Shown piece after piece: positions 10,578 to 17,965 of a stretch of DNA of 64,000 nt. The stretch is taken from positions 62,001 to 126,000 of the forward strand of contig CAVRFX010000022.1 in NCBI GenBank assembly GCA_963720645.1. The letters are read 5' to 3'. The notes below the pieces were generated by a model. The model was not told where the DNA came from and ran no database searches. It saw only the letters and a program-made list of their open reading frames with translations. Position 1 is the first letter of the stretch; each line of letters begins with the position of its first letter. Source of the DNA: RYN-230 sp963720645. GTDB lineage: Bacteria > Actinomycetota > Actinomycetes > Streptosporangiales > Streptosporangiaceae. Made by a program: the position numbers and the translations under genes.

Positions 10578-10630
10578 TATCCACAGGAGCACTCCGCGGT
10601 GTCCCCAGCAAATCCACAGACCTGTCCACA
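10578..10630 (+). other. Cluster of three DnaA-box-like sites
   Basis: Between the DUF2342 and ThiF-like genes are three same-orientation sequences close to the actinobacterial DnaA box TTGTCCACA: CTATCCACA at 10578-10586, AAATCCACA at 10610-10618 and CTGTCCACA at 10622-10630. All share TCCACAG. Each differs from consensus by about two bases at the 5' end. The rest of the 328-base intergenic region (10390-10717) is GC-rich and shows no gene I can support. No dnaA, dnaN or AT-rich unwinding element is here, so this is not an origin; DnaA titration or transcriptional control, or chance, are the options. Confidence 0.4.
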
Positions 10631-10717
10631 GGGCGCTTTGATGGGCTGGCTGCGCCCGGAAGACCGTGGCCGCTCGCGCGGCCAGGAATGTCGGCCGGCC
10701 GTGGCAGGCTCACGCGC

Positions 10718-11739
10718 ATGAGGCCGGCGATCAAGGCAGGGCTCCTGATGGTCTGGCGCGACCCGGACACCCTGCAGATAGGAATCGACCCGAGGCGGGC
10801 GGTCGCGCTGCGGGGGATGCGCGGCACGCAAGCACTGATCAGCCTGCTCGACGGCAGCCGGGATCTCGGGCAGGTGCTCGCCGCGGCGCAGGACCAGGGG
10901 GTCACGCGGCACGCGGCGGAGCGGGTCCTCGGGCTGTTAGCCGCGGCGGGCGCGCTGCATGACTTTCCGGCGGCGACGTTGCGGGCGCTGCCCGACGGCT
11001 TGCGCGCCCGGCTGGCCGGTGAGCTGGCCACGGTATCCCTGGCCCTCGGCCATGCCGACGGCGGCGCCCTCGTGCTGGCCCGGCGGCAGGGCGCCTACGT
11101 GCGGGTGCACGGAACGGGGCCGGTGGCGTCCAGCCTGGCCAGCTTGCTGGCCGCATCCGGCATCGGGCGGGTCAGCTGCACCGGGGCGGTCGGCGGCCCG
11201 GGGGCAGGCGGCGGGCCGGGGACAGGCGGCCGGCCGGGACAGGCGGCCGCCCCGGGACAGGCGGCCGGCCGGCCGGGGCGCGCCGGGGCACGCCAGGACG
11301 CGGGCGGCGGCCGGACCTGGCTGTCCTGGCCGACGGCTACCCGCCGGAGTTACCGGGCACCCTGGTGGCAGGCAGCGTCGCCCACCTGACCGCGGCGGCC
11401 AGCGAAGCCATCGGCGTGGTCGGCCCGCTGGTCGTCCCGGGCCGGACGGCCTGCCTGGGCTGCGTGGACATGGCCCGCACCGACCGTGACCCGGCCTGGC
11501 CGCTCATCCTGGCCCAGGCCTTTGGCCGGACCCCGAATCCCCCGGCGTGCGCGGCCGTGCTGACCGCGTCGGTAGCCGCCCAGGCCGCCGCGCAGGCGCT
11601 GGCCTTCCTCGACCAGGCCAGCGCGGGGGCGGCGGTGATCAACGGCACGCTGGAGCTCGTGCTGCCTGACTGGCAGTGGCGCCGGCGAAGCTGGGCTCCG
11701 CATCCGGAGTGCCGCTGTAGCAGGCGGCCGGCATCCTGA
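10718..11739 (+). CDS. ThiF/E1-like family protein, frameshifted
   Basis: From ATG 10718 the frame encodes AIKAGLLMVWRDPDTLQIGI, then GTGPVASSLASLLAASGIG, a Rossmann-like dinucleotide segment as in ThiF/MoeB/E1 enzymes. In the Gly/Ala/Pro-rich stretch between about 11,200 and 11,290 the frame must change; the second half then reads LAVLADGYPPELPGTLVAGS and contains CLGC and a late ECRC, a Cys pair arrangement like the E1 zinc site. The joined product is about 340 residues. ThiF-like proteins adenylate a carrier-protein C-terminus; the conserved actinobacterial form has no established substrate. It sits between DUF2342 and the ABC1 kinase, matching Rv3196. The low-complexity break point suits a sequencing slip. 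Confidence 0.72.
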
Positions 11740-11753
11740 ACGAGAATGGGAGG

Positions 11754-13195
11754 GTGAATGATCTCCCCCGGCGTGCCGTGACCCGGACTGCGAAGCTGGC
11801 CAGCCTCCCCGCCGGCCTGGCCGGCCGGACCGCGCTCGGTCTGGGCAAGCGACTCGGCGGCCGGCCTGCTGAGATCGTTGCCGAAGAGATCCAGCAGCGC
11901 ACCGCTGAGCAGATCTTCCGCGTCCTGGGCGAGCTCAAGGGCGGCGCGATGAAGCTCGGCCAGGCGCTGTCCATTTTCGAGGCCGCGCTGCCGCCGGAGA
12001 TCGCCGGACCGTACCGGGCCACCCTGACCAAGCTGCAGGAATCCGCGCCGCCGCTGCCCGCTAAGGCGGTGCACCAGGTACTCGCCCAGGATCTCGGCCT
12101 GTCCTGGCGCGAGGCGTTCGCGGAGTTCGACGACACGCCGCGGGCGGCGGCGTCCATCGGCCAGGTGCACCGCGCGGTCTGGCATGACGGGCGCCAGGTG
12201 GCCGTCAAGATCCAGTACCCGGGCGCCGGCCGGGCGCTGCTCAGCGACTTCAACCAGCTCAGCCGGGCCGCCCGGCTGTTCGGCATCATCATGCCCGGGC
12301 TCGAGGTCAAGCCGCTGCTGGACGAGTTGCGGGCCCGGGTGGCCGAGGAGATCGACTATCAGCTGGAAGCGGCGTCGCAGACGGCGTTCGCCAAGGCCTA
12401 CGCGGGCGACCCGGACATTTACGTGCCGCCCGTCGTCCAGGCGACGGATCACGTGCTCATCACCGAGTGGATGGACGGCACGCCGCTGGCCAAGATCATT
12501 GACTCCGGGTCCCAGGAGGAGCGGAACCGCGCCGGGATCCTGTTCACCAGGTTCCTGTTCTCCGGGCCGGCCCGGGCCGGGCTGCTGCACGCCGACCCGC
12601 ACCCGGGGAACTTCCGGATGCTCGCCGACGGCCGTCTCGGCGTGCTGGACTTCGGGGCCGTGGACCGGCTGCCGGACGGGCTGCCGCCGTTCATCGGCAA
12701 ACTGCTGCGGATCATGCACGGCGACGGTGACATCCGCGAGGCGGAAGACGAGCTGCGCCAGCAGGGTTTCCTCCGCGAGGGCATCAAGGTTGACCTCGAT
12801 GCCCTGTACGCCTTCCTGGCCCCTCTCGCCGAGCCGTCCCGGGTGGACACGTTCAGGTTCAGCCGCGAGTGGCTGCGCGGTGAAGCCGCGCGGGTGACCG
12901 ACCCGCGCTCCTCGAACCTCGGCCGGCGGCTCAATCTGCCGCCGTCTTACGTTCTCATCCACCGGGTGTCCACCGAGGGCATCGGGGTGCTCTGCCAGCT
13001 GGAGTCCGAAGGGCCGTTCCGGTCCGAGATGATCCGGTGGATGCCGGGCTACCGGCGCGAAGGCGACCCGCCGCTCGATGCGGGCGACCCGCCGCTCGAT
13101 GCGGGCGACCCGCCGCTCGATGCGGGCGACGACATCCGCGGCTCGCCGGCGGCGCCGAAGGCAGCGAAGAGGCACTCACCCCGCCCCCGCGCTAG
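11754..13195 (+). CDS. ABC1/AarF-type atypical kinase (Rv3197-like)
   Basis: The core is clear: KxGQ motif MKLGQALSIF, Ala-rich nucleotide loop AAASIGQVHRA, VAVKIQYPG (ATP-binding Lys), EEIDYQLEA, HADPHPGNFRM and LDFGAVDRL. Known relatives include UbiB/Coq8 and the mycobacterial Rv3197, which is linked to macrolide tolerance and lies next to whiB7; a similar stress role here is inference. The last conserved segment is SEMIRWMPGYRREG, then three copies of GDPPLDA. The literal frame runs on to 13532 through a strong hairpin, giving an implausible Arg/Pro tail. A TAG at 13193-13195, reached after one indel, is the likelier end. Confidence 0.85.
13062..13124 (+). repeat. Three tandem 21-bp in-frame repeats (GDPPLDA)
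   Basis: Three copies of a 21-bp unit, starting GGCGACCCGCCGCTCGATGC, lie head to tail at the 3' end of the ABC1 kinase gene and encode GDPPLDA. The copies appear identical, so they are recent or under active homogenisation. The 21-bp unit keeps frame. Confidence 0.9.
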
Positions 13196-13293
13196 CCCGG
13201 TCCCGTCCCCTGGCCCCCGTCCCCCGTCCCCTGGCCTCGGCCGCGGGCCTGTCCATCTGCGCGATGCCGGTAAGCCCCTGCTTCCGGAAACAC

Positions 13294-13323
13294 GTGGGGG
13301 CGGCCGGTTCCGGCCGCCCCCAC
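13294..13323. terminator. Bidirectional hairpin terminator between convergent genes
   Basis: A perfect 14-bp inverted repeat, GTGGGGGCGGCCGG and its complement, with a TT loop, lies between the end of the ABC1 kinase gene (plus) and the end of the small minus-strand gene. There is no U-tract, as is common in high-GC actinobacteria. Position and stem strength fit a terminator serving both directions. Confidence 0.75.
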
Positions 13324-13353
13324 GCCCCCGCGTGATGGTTCACAGGGTGAATC

Positions 13354-13542
13354 TCAGGGCATCAGCCCTAACCCGTGACGCAAGCGCCTCGCCGAGGCCT
13401 TGGCACGCTCGAGTTTCCGGGAAGCCCGGTCCACCCGGCGCGAGGCCTTGCGCAGCGCGCGGACCTGCGCGGCCCGGGCGTCCCGGCGGGACTCGTCCAG
13501 TAGTTCTCGATGCCTTTCCGCTGAATAGCTGATCGGGTGCAT
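13354..13542 (-). CDS. Small basic helical protein downstream of whiB7
   Basis: ATG 13542 opens a 62-residue, strongly basic frame starting MHPISYSAERHRELLDESRR and continuing with Arg/Lys/Ala-rich sequence likely to form one long amphipathic helix. Similar short His-Pro-starting, Arg-rich proteins are common in Streptomyces-type genomes. It lies 52 bases after the whiB7 stop on the same strand and ahead of the 13,294 hairpin, so it probably shares whiB7 transcripts. The ribosome binding site is weak. No function is known. Confidence 0.6.
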   Translation of the reverse strand: MHPISYSAERHRELLDESRRDARAAQVRALRKASRRVDRASRKLERAKASARRLRHGLGLMP

Positions 13543-13594
13543 GGTGATTCAACCGCCCGTCTTCACTGACTGACTAACTGATCGACGACTCGAC

Positions 13595-13960
13595 TCAGGC
13601 CGCCACTTCGGTCTTGCGTGGGCGACCACGCGGCCTCTTGCGGGGCACGATCTCGCCGCGCAAGAACAGCTCACCGCCCCACACGCCCCAGGGCTCCCGG
13701 CGCTCCAGAGCCCCGGACAGGCAGGCCATCCTGGCGGCGCAACCGACACAGAGCGCCTTGGCCGTCTCCACGTCCTCGGGAGACTCGGCGAAGAACAACT
13801 CCGGGTCATCCGTGCAAGGCAGCTGCGCGGTGCGTGCCGCCGGCACCACAGCGCGAGTGACCTCGGTCAGGCCTGATCCTGATCGCACGGGTTCTGGTGC
13901 GGATACTGCCTCGAACCCCGCCGCGCCCGCAGCAACGGCGGCGGTACCGGGCCCGTACAT
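13595..13960 (-). CDS. whiB7: WhiB7-type [4Fe-4S] transcriptional regulator
   Basis: A 121-residue Wbl protein with the four cluster cysteines at 49, 71, 74 and 80, the GVWGG turn at 92-96, and a C-terminal AT-hook RGRPRK at 111-116. The AT-hook is what separates WhiB7 (WblC) from other Wbl proteins. WhiB7 binds the primary sigma factor and activates antibiotic-resistance genes from promoters with an AT-rich patch upstream of the -35. The ATG follows a GAGAGGGG ribosome binding site. The roughly 490-base leader holds a WhiB7-type promoter, candidate uORFs and a strong hairpin, so autoregulation and attenuation by translation stress are likely. Neighbours ABC1 kinase and uvrD2 match the mycobacterial whiB7 locus. 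Confidence 0.93.
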   Translation of the reverse strand: MYGPGTAAVAAGAAGFEAVSAPEPVRSGSGLTEVTRAVVPAARTAQLPCTDDPELFFAESPEDVETAKALCVGCAARMACLSGALERREPWGVWGGELFLRGEIVPRKRPRGRPRKTEVAA

Positions 13961-14030
13961 CGTCCAACCCCTCTCGTCCTGGTCTTACCGTCTCTCGTGG
14001 GTCTGACAAAACGGCGGGCCCGACATGACG

Positions 14031-14064
14031 AAGGCCGCGGACCCGGTAGCGGGTCCGCGGCCTT
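14031..14064 (-). terminator. Leader hairpin (candidate attenuator) upstream of whiB7
   Basis: A perfect 15-bp stem (AAGGCCGCGGACCCG with its complement) and a 4-base loop lies in the whiB7 leader, about 70 bases before the start codon. In the minus-strand direction no U-run follows, which is usual for actinobacteria. A second possible stem (seven bases, 14069-14075 with 14095-14101) sits immediately upstream and could compete or assist. The candidate long uORF stops 23 bases before the main stem, the spacing expected if a ribosome at the stop influences folding. Leader attenuation of whiB7/wblC is established in other actinobacteria; here it is inferred from layout. Confidence 0.7.
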
Positions 14065-14087
14065 TTGAGGGATCCAGGCCGGCCTGT

Positions 14088-14402
14088 CTAGACCGGATCC
14101 CAGGCTGGGAGCGAACCCGTTTGGCCGTCGCCAGTGGCGACAGCGCCGATAGCGTTGGTGTACGTCTGAGCGGAGTTGTTCTGCGTGTGCTGGGCGAAGC
14201 CGGGGCGCGGCTTGACCGACGCCGGGACATGGCTGAGCCACGGCATGCGAACACCCGCGGCAGCGCGCGAGGGCGCCATCTCACGGATATCTGCTGTGCA
14301 GGAGGCGGCCAGGGCACCAAGGGACGGGCGAGCACCCAGCGACGCAGCAGAAATCCCGGCGCGCGGTCGCGCGACCGGAATGAAGGTCTCGTTGCTATTC
14401 AC
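14088..14402 (-). CDS. Candidate long uORF in whiB7 leader
   Basis: A 104-codon open frame, probably from GTG 14402 behind GGAAGGGGG, occupies the middle of the whiB7 leader and ends with a TAG 23 bases before the attenuator hairpin. The peptide (begins with VNSNETFIPVARPRAG if V is the GTG) matches no family I know, and known whiB7 leader peptides are usually shorter. It may be a leader peptide whose translation controls the hairpin, or a chance open frame in GC-rich DNA. Confidence 0.35.
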   Translation of the reverse strand: MNSNETFIPVARPRAGISAASLGARPSLGALAASCTADIREMAPSRAAAGVRMPWLSHVPASVKPRPGFAQHTQNNSAQTYTNAIGAVATGDGQTGSLPAWDPV

Positions 14403-14420
14403 TCGGCCCACCCCCTTCCG

Positions 14421-14450
14421 TCAAGGTGTCGTCAGCTCACCGAGGAACAT
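14421..14450 (-). CDS. Nine-codon, apparently leaderless uORF of whiB7
   Basis: ATG at 14450 begins a 9-codon frame, MFLGELTTP, ended by TGA. The ATG lies 7 bases after the inferred -10 hexamer, so transcription would begin on or next to it and the uORF would be read as a leaderless message, common in actinobacteria. Stalling or failure of ribosomes here could signal translation stress. This is inference from promoter spacing; no transcript start is known. Confidence 0.5.
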   Translation of the reverse strand: MFLGELTTP

Positions 14451-14457
14451 AGAGAGA

Positions 14458-14495
14458 AGCCTAAGGACCCTGCTCGGGCAGGGCAACTTCTTTTT
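14458..14495 (-). promoter_or_regulatory. WhiB7-type promoter
   Basis: On the minus strand the order is an A-run (AAAAA, 14491-14495), GAAG, a -35 TTGCCC (14481-14486), a 17-base spacer, and a -10 TAGGCT (14458-14463). WhiB7-dependent promoters are known to carry a short AT-rich block just upstream of the -35, recognised by the AT-hook. In a GC-rich region this A-run stands out. It predicts autoregulation of whiB7. Confidence 0.75.
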
Positions 14496-14512
14496 CTGGG
14501 CGACTTCTGTAG

Positions 14513-14660
14513 CCGGACCGCAAGGCCGCGCCCGCCGGACCGCGAGGCCCCTCCCGCCGGACCGCGAGGCGGCGCCCGCCGGACCGCGAGGCTCCCTTCC
14601 CGCCGGACCGCGAAGGCCCGGCCGCTGGACCAGCGAGGCCCGGACCGCGAAGGCCGGCCC
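14513..14660. repeat. Imperfect tandem repeats around CCGCCGGACCGCGAGGC
   Basis: Between the whiB7 promoter and the tesB stop, a unit containing GCCGGACCGCGAGGC recurs about six times with irregular spacing of roughly 22-28 bases. The copies have diverged by small changes. No open frame fits. It fills most of the gap between tesB and the whiB7 promoter; no function is visible. Confidence 0.7.
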
Positions 14661-14667
14661 GCAGAGC

Positions 14668-15513
14668 TCAGGAGCCGCCGCCCGCCCGGGCCATGGTGCG
14701 GACCAGGCCCTCCTGCACGACGGACACCACCAGCTCACCCTCGTCGGTGAAGACATGGCCCCAGGCCAGCCCGCGCGCCCCGGCGGCCGTCGGCGATTCC
14801 TGGTCGTACAGGAGCCAGCGGTCCGCGCGGAACGGCCGGTGAAACCACATCGCGTGATCGAGGCTGGCCCCGGTGGTACGCCCATCCACCCAGGTCAGGC
14901 CGTGCCGGCGCAGCACCGAGTCGAGCAGGGTCAGGTCGGAGGCGTAGGTCATCAGGCACACGTGCAGCAGCGGATCGTCGGGCAGCTCGCCGTTGGCCCG
15001 CAGCCAGACCAGGTTGTGCTCGGTGTCGGCGATCCGCTGGCCGCCGGAGTCCACCCGGGATGGCCCGACGAAACGCAGGTCGATGGGGTTCCCGGCCCGC
15101 GACCCGTCGTCAGCGAGCTGGGCGATGGTGTCCGGGGGCGGCACCGGGGGCATGGCCGCCGTGTGCTGGATACCCGGCTCGGGATGATGGAACGAGGCGG
15201 AAAGCGTGAAGATCGTCTCGCCGTGCTGGATGGCCGAGACCCGCCGGGTGGTGAAGGACCGGCCGTCCCGGACCCGGTCAACGGTGTAGACGATCGGGGT
15301 CGAGGGGTCGCCGGGCCGGATGAAGTACGCGTGCAGCGAGTGAACCGGCCGGTCCGGGGGCACCGTCCGCCCGGCAGCCACCAGCGCCTGGCCGGCGACC
15401 TGGCCGCCGAAAACGCGCTGCCGCCAGTCACTGGGACTGCGGCCGCGGAAGATGTTCACCTCGATCTGCTCCAGGTCGAGCAGATCGATGAGGCTTTCCA
15501 GCGCCGTGCTCAC
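14668..15513 (-). CDS. tesB: Acyl-CoA thioesterase II (TesB)
   Basis: A 281-residue double-hotdog thioesterase. Seen are the N-terminal hotdog with RVFGGQVAGQALVAA and HSLHAYFIRPGDPS, then the second hotdog with SLDHAMWFHRPFRADRWLLY and GLAWGHVFTDEGELV. TesB cleaves medium- and long-chain acyl-CoA to free acid and CoA in the cytoplasm. Length matches the family. It lies between uvrD2 and whiB7 on the same strand; this gene is absent from the equivalent mycobacterial locus as I remember it. Intact. Confidence 0.94.
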   Translation of the reverse strand: MSTALESLIDLLDLEQIEVNIFRGRSPSDWRQRVFGGQVAGQALVAAGRTVPPDRPVHSLHAYFIRPGDPSTPIVYTVDRVRDGRSFTTRRVSAIQHGETIFTLSASFHHPEPGIQHTAAMPPVPPPDTIAQLADDGSRAGNPIDLRFVGPSRVDSGGQRIADTEHNLVWLRANGELPDDPLLHVCLMTYASDLTLLDSVLRRHGLTWVDGRTTGASLDHAMWFHRPFRADRWLLYDQESPTAAGARGLAWGHVFTDEGELVVSVVQEGLVRTMARAGGGS

Positions 15514-15629
15514 GCGGGCACGGTACCGGTCCGGGGTGCCTGGCAGCGGCCCGGGTGGGACCTACCGCGGCAGGTGCCGCCCCCGAACCAGCGGCCTGCC
15601 CGCCGCAGGAGCCCGGGGGAATCGGCAGC

Positions 15630-17513
15630 TTACCGCCGCAGGCTGCCGAGGAACCGGGACGGCTTGCGGGTCCGCCGGCCGCCCGGGGACCGGGCCAGCG
15701 ACCAGGACAGGAAGATCCGCTCCCGGGCCCGGGTCACGCCCACGTACAGCAGCCTGCGCTCCTCCTCGATGGCCTCCTCGGTCTGCGCGTACACGATCGG
15801 CAGCGTGCCCTCGGTCAGCCCGGGCAGGAAGATCACGTCCCACTCCAGCCCCTTGGCCGCGTGCAGCGAGGCCAGGGTCACTCCCTGGATGGCCGGCGCG
15901 TGCTCGATCGCGCTGCGGCGCCCCAGTTCGCCGACGAATCCGCTCAGGGCGGCCTCCGGGTGGGCCGCGAAGAAGTCCGCGGCCAGCTGGGCCAGTGCTT
16001 CCAGGGACTCCCAGCGCTCCCGGGCGGCGCCGCGCCCCGCCGGGGCGTCCCGGGTGAGTCCCAGCCCGGCCAGGATGTGCCGTACTTCCGCCGGCGGCTC
16101 GCTGGCGGAAGACGAGACTGATTTCGCGGCGGCGCGGAGCAACCCGGTCGCCTTACGGACCTCGGGGCGGTCGAAGAACCGGTCCGCGCCCCGGACCTGG
16201 CAGGGCACGCCCCGCTCGGCCAGCGCCCGCTCCAGCGCCAGCGTCTGGGCATTGGTCCGGACCAGCACCGCCATCTGGCCGGGCGCCAGCCCTGCGGCGC
16301 GCAGCTTGTCCGCCCGCGCGGCCACCGCCGCGGCCTCCGCCTCCTCGTCCGGGTACTCGGCGAACTCGGCCGCCGGGCCCGCCGGGCGCTGCGCGACCAG
16401 GGGCGCCGGGCGGCCTGCCCCGGCCCGGCGCGGCCGCCCGGGATCCGGCCGTCCCCATCCTGGCCGGCCCGGCCCGGACTGCCCCGATCCCGGCTGCGGC
16501 GAACCGGCCCGGAGCTGCTCGGCCAGCGACCGCGGCCCGGCGGCGCCGGTGAGCCGGTTCGCCAGCATGAGGACCTGCGGCGTGGAGCGGTAGTTACGGA
16601 CGAGCTCGATCACCGTGGCGTCAGGGAACTCGGCCGTGAACCCGGTGAGGAAGGCGGCGGTGGCCCCGGCGAACGAGTAGATGGTCTGCCGCGGGTCCCC
16701 GACCACGCACACGTCGTCGCGATCCCCCGCCCAGCTGTCCAGGAGCAGTTTCTGCAGCGGGTTGACGTCCTGGTACTCGTCGATCACGAAATAGCGGTAC
16801 CGGTCCCTCACCTCCGCGGCCGCCTGCCCGTGCTCGGCGAGGATGGCCGCGGTGAGCTCCAGCACGGATTCGAAGTCCACCAGGTGACGCTCCCGGCACA
16901 GATCCTCGTACCGGGCGTAGAGCCGGGCCACCACCTCGGCGGCCAGCGGCGGGGTGCGGCCCGCTTTGGCCGAGGATGCGGCGTAGTCGTCCGGCCGCAC
17001 CTGGGACACCTTGGCCCACTCGATCTCCGAAGCCACATCCCGCAGTTCGGCGACCCCGGCGCTCACCCGCAGCCCGCGGGCCGCCTCGGCCAGCAGGCTC
17101 ACCTTGGAATCCAGCACCGCAGGCGGGCGCCCGCCCACGGTAGCGGGCCAGAAGTGGGTGAGCTGGCGCAGTGCGGCCGAGTGGAAGGTGCGGGCCTGGA
17201 CCCGCTCGAGACCTCCTCCTGACCCGGCCAGCTGGACCAGCCTGGCGCGCAGCTCCCCGGCCGCGCGGGTGGTGAACGTCACCGCGAGCACGTGAGCCGG
17301 GTCCACCACCCCGGTCAGCGCGGCGTAGGCGATCCGGTGCGCCACCGCGCGGGTCTTGCCGGTTCCCGCCCCGGCGAGCACGCACACCGGCCCCGTGACG
17401 GCCAGGGCCACCTGCCGCTGCTCCGGGTCCAGCGCGGCCAGCACGGCCTCCGGATCGCCTCCCGGCACCGGGCCGGGATCCGGCCCGGCTGGCTCACCCA
17501 CCACTGCGCGCAC
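15630..17513 (-). CDS. uvrD2: UvrD2-type superfamily 1 DNA helicase
   Basis: A 627-residue SF1A helicase. Motifs: Walker A AGAGTGKT at residues 47-54, Ia VTFTTRAAGELRARL, Walker B FVIDEYQDVNP, motif III VVGDPRQTIYSF, IV VIELVRNYRSTPQV, V VTLASLHAAKGLEWDVIFLP and VI RRLLYVGVTRARERIFLS. The enzyme unwinds DNA 3'-5' in repair. Mycobacterial UvrD2 carries a C-terminal HRDC domain; this protein ends soon after motif VI (RKPSRFLGSLRR) without one. A Gly/Pro/Arg-rich insertion lies in domain 1B/2 (about 345-375). It is divergent from mrx1 and near whiB7, the conserved Rv3198c context. Start GTG 17513. Confidence 0.93.
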   Translation of the reverse strand: MRAVVGEPAGPDPGPVPGGDPEAVLAALDPEQRQVALAVTGPVCVLAGAGTGKTRAVAHRIAYAALTGVVDPAHVLAVTFTTRAAGELRARLVQLAGSGGGLERVQARTFHSAALRQLTHFWPATVGGRPPAVLDSKVSLLAEAARGLRVSAGVAELRDVASEIEWAKVSQVRPDDYAASSAKAGRTPPLAAEVVARLYARYEDLCRERHLVDFESVLELTAAILAEHGQAAAEVRDRYRYFVIDEYQDVNPLQKLLLDSWAGDRDDVCVVGDPRQTIYSFAGATAAFLTGFTAEFPDATVIELVRNYRSTPQVLMLANRLTGAAGPRSLAEQLRAGSPQPGSGQSGPGRPGWGRPDPGRPRRAGAGRPAPLVAQRPAGPAAEFAEYPDEEAEAAAVAARADKLRAAGLAPGQMAVLVRTNAQTLALERALAERGVPCQVRGADRFFDRPEVRKATGLLRAAAKSVSSSASEPPAEVRHILAGLGLTRDAPAGRGAARERWESLEALAQLAADFFAAHPEAALSGFVGELGRRSAIEHAPAIQGVTLASLHAAKGLEWDVIFLPGLTEGTLPIVYAQTEEAIEEERRLLYVGVTRARERIFLSWSLARSPGGRRTRKPSRFLGSLRR

Positions 17514-17706
17514 GTCCTACCTCCCGCGCGCCATCCTCCCGCATCCCGCCGACACCGGCGCCCGCGTGCACCGGTGCCGCTGTTTCTTGCCTCGCTGACC
17601 GGCCCATACGCCCAGATAACGAACACCGCTCGCGGAAACGGGAAGCTGGCACGGGTCCGGCGTGTTGAGCAGTCGGAACCAACCTGAGGACGATGGGAGC
17701 GGCTGC

Positions 17707-17965
17707 GTGTCAGAGCCGGTGACGATGTACACCACTCAGTGGTGCGCCTTCTGCCGACGGCTGAAGAGCCAACTGGCCCGGATCGGGATCGAGGTAGCCG
17801 AGGTCGAACATCGAGCGCGATCCAGAGGCGGCCAGCTTCGTGATAAGCGTCAACGGCGGCAACATGACCGTGCCCACTCTTGTATTCTCCGATGGGACGG
17901 CGATGACCAATCCGTCGGCGGCCCAGGTCAAAGAGAGGCTGCGCGGGCTCGCCGCGAACTTATGA
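17707..17965 (+). CDS. mrx1: Mycoredoxin Mrx1, one-base frameshift
   Basis: GTG 17707, behind GGGAGCGG, starts MSEPVTMYTTQWCAFCRRLK, a glutaredoxin-like protein with the redox pair Cys13/Cys16. An extra A near 17808 breaks the frame; skipping it restores VDIERDPEAASFVISVNGG, NMTVPTLVFSDGTAMTNPSA and the natural stop at 17963-17965, giving about 85 residues with cis-Pro (VPT). Mycoredoxins reduce mixed disulfides between proteins and mycothiol, the actinobacterial thiol. The ANTAR gene ATG overlaps the stop (ATGA-type overlap), suggesting translational coupling. Divergent from uvrD2 as in mycobacteria (Rv3198A). Confidence 0.88.

Noticed and set aside
9310..11031. 573-codon minus-strand frame across DUF2342 and its downstream gap
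   Set aside because: Shadow of a real gene; no domain recognised.
13195..13532. C-terminal extension of the ABC1 kinase to 13,532
   Set aside because: The frame passes through a strong hairpin and opposite a small minus-strand gene, with Arg/Pro-rich unconserved sequence; a nearby stop after one indel is more likely.
14176..16593. 805-codon plus-strand frame over the whiB7 leader, tesB and uvrD2
   Set aside because: Runs opposite two clearly coding genes and has no motif.
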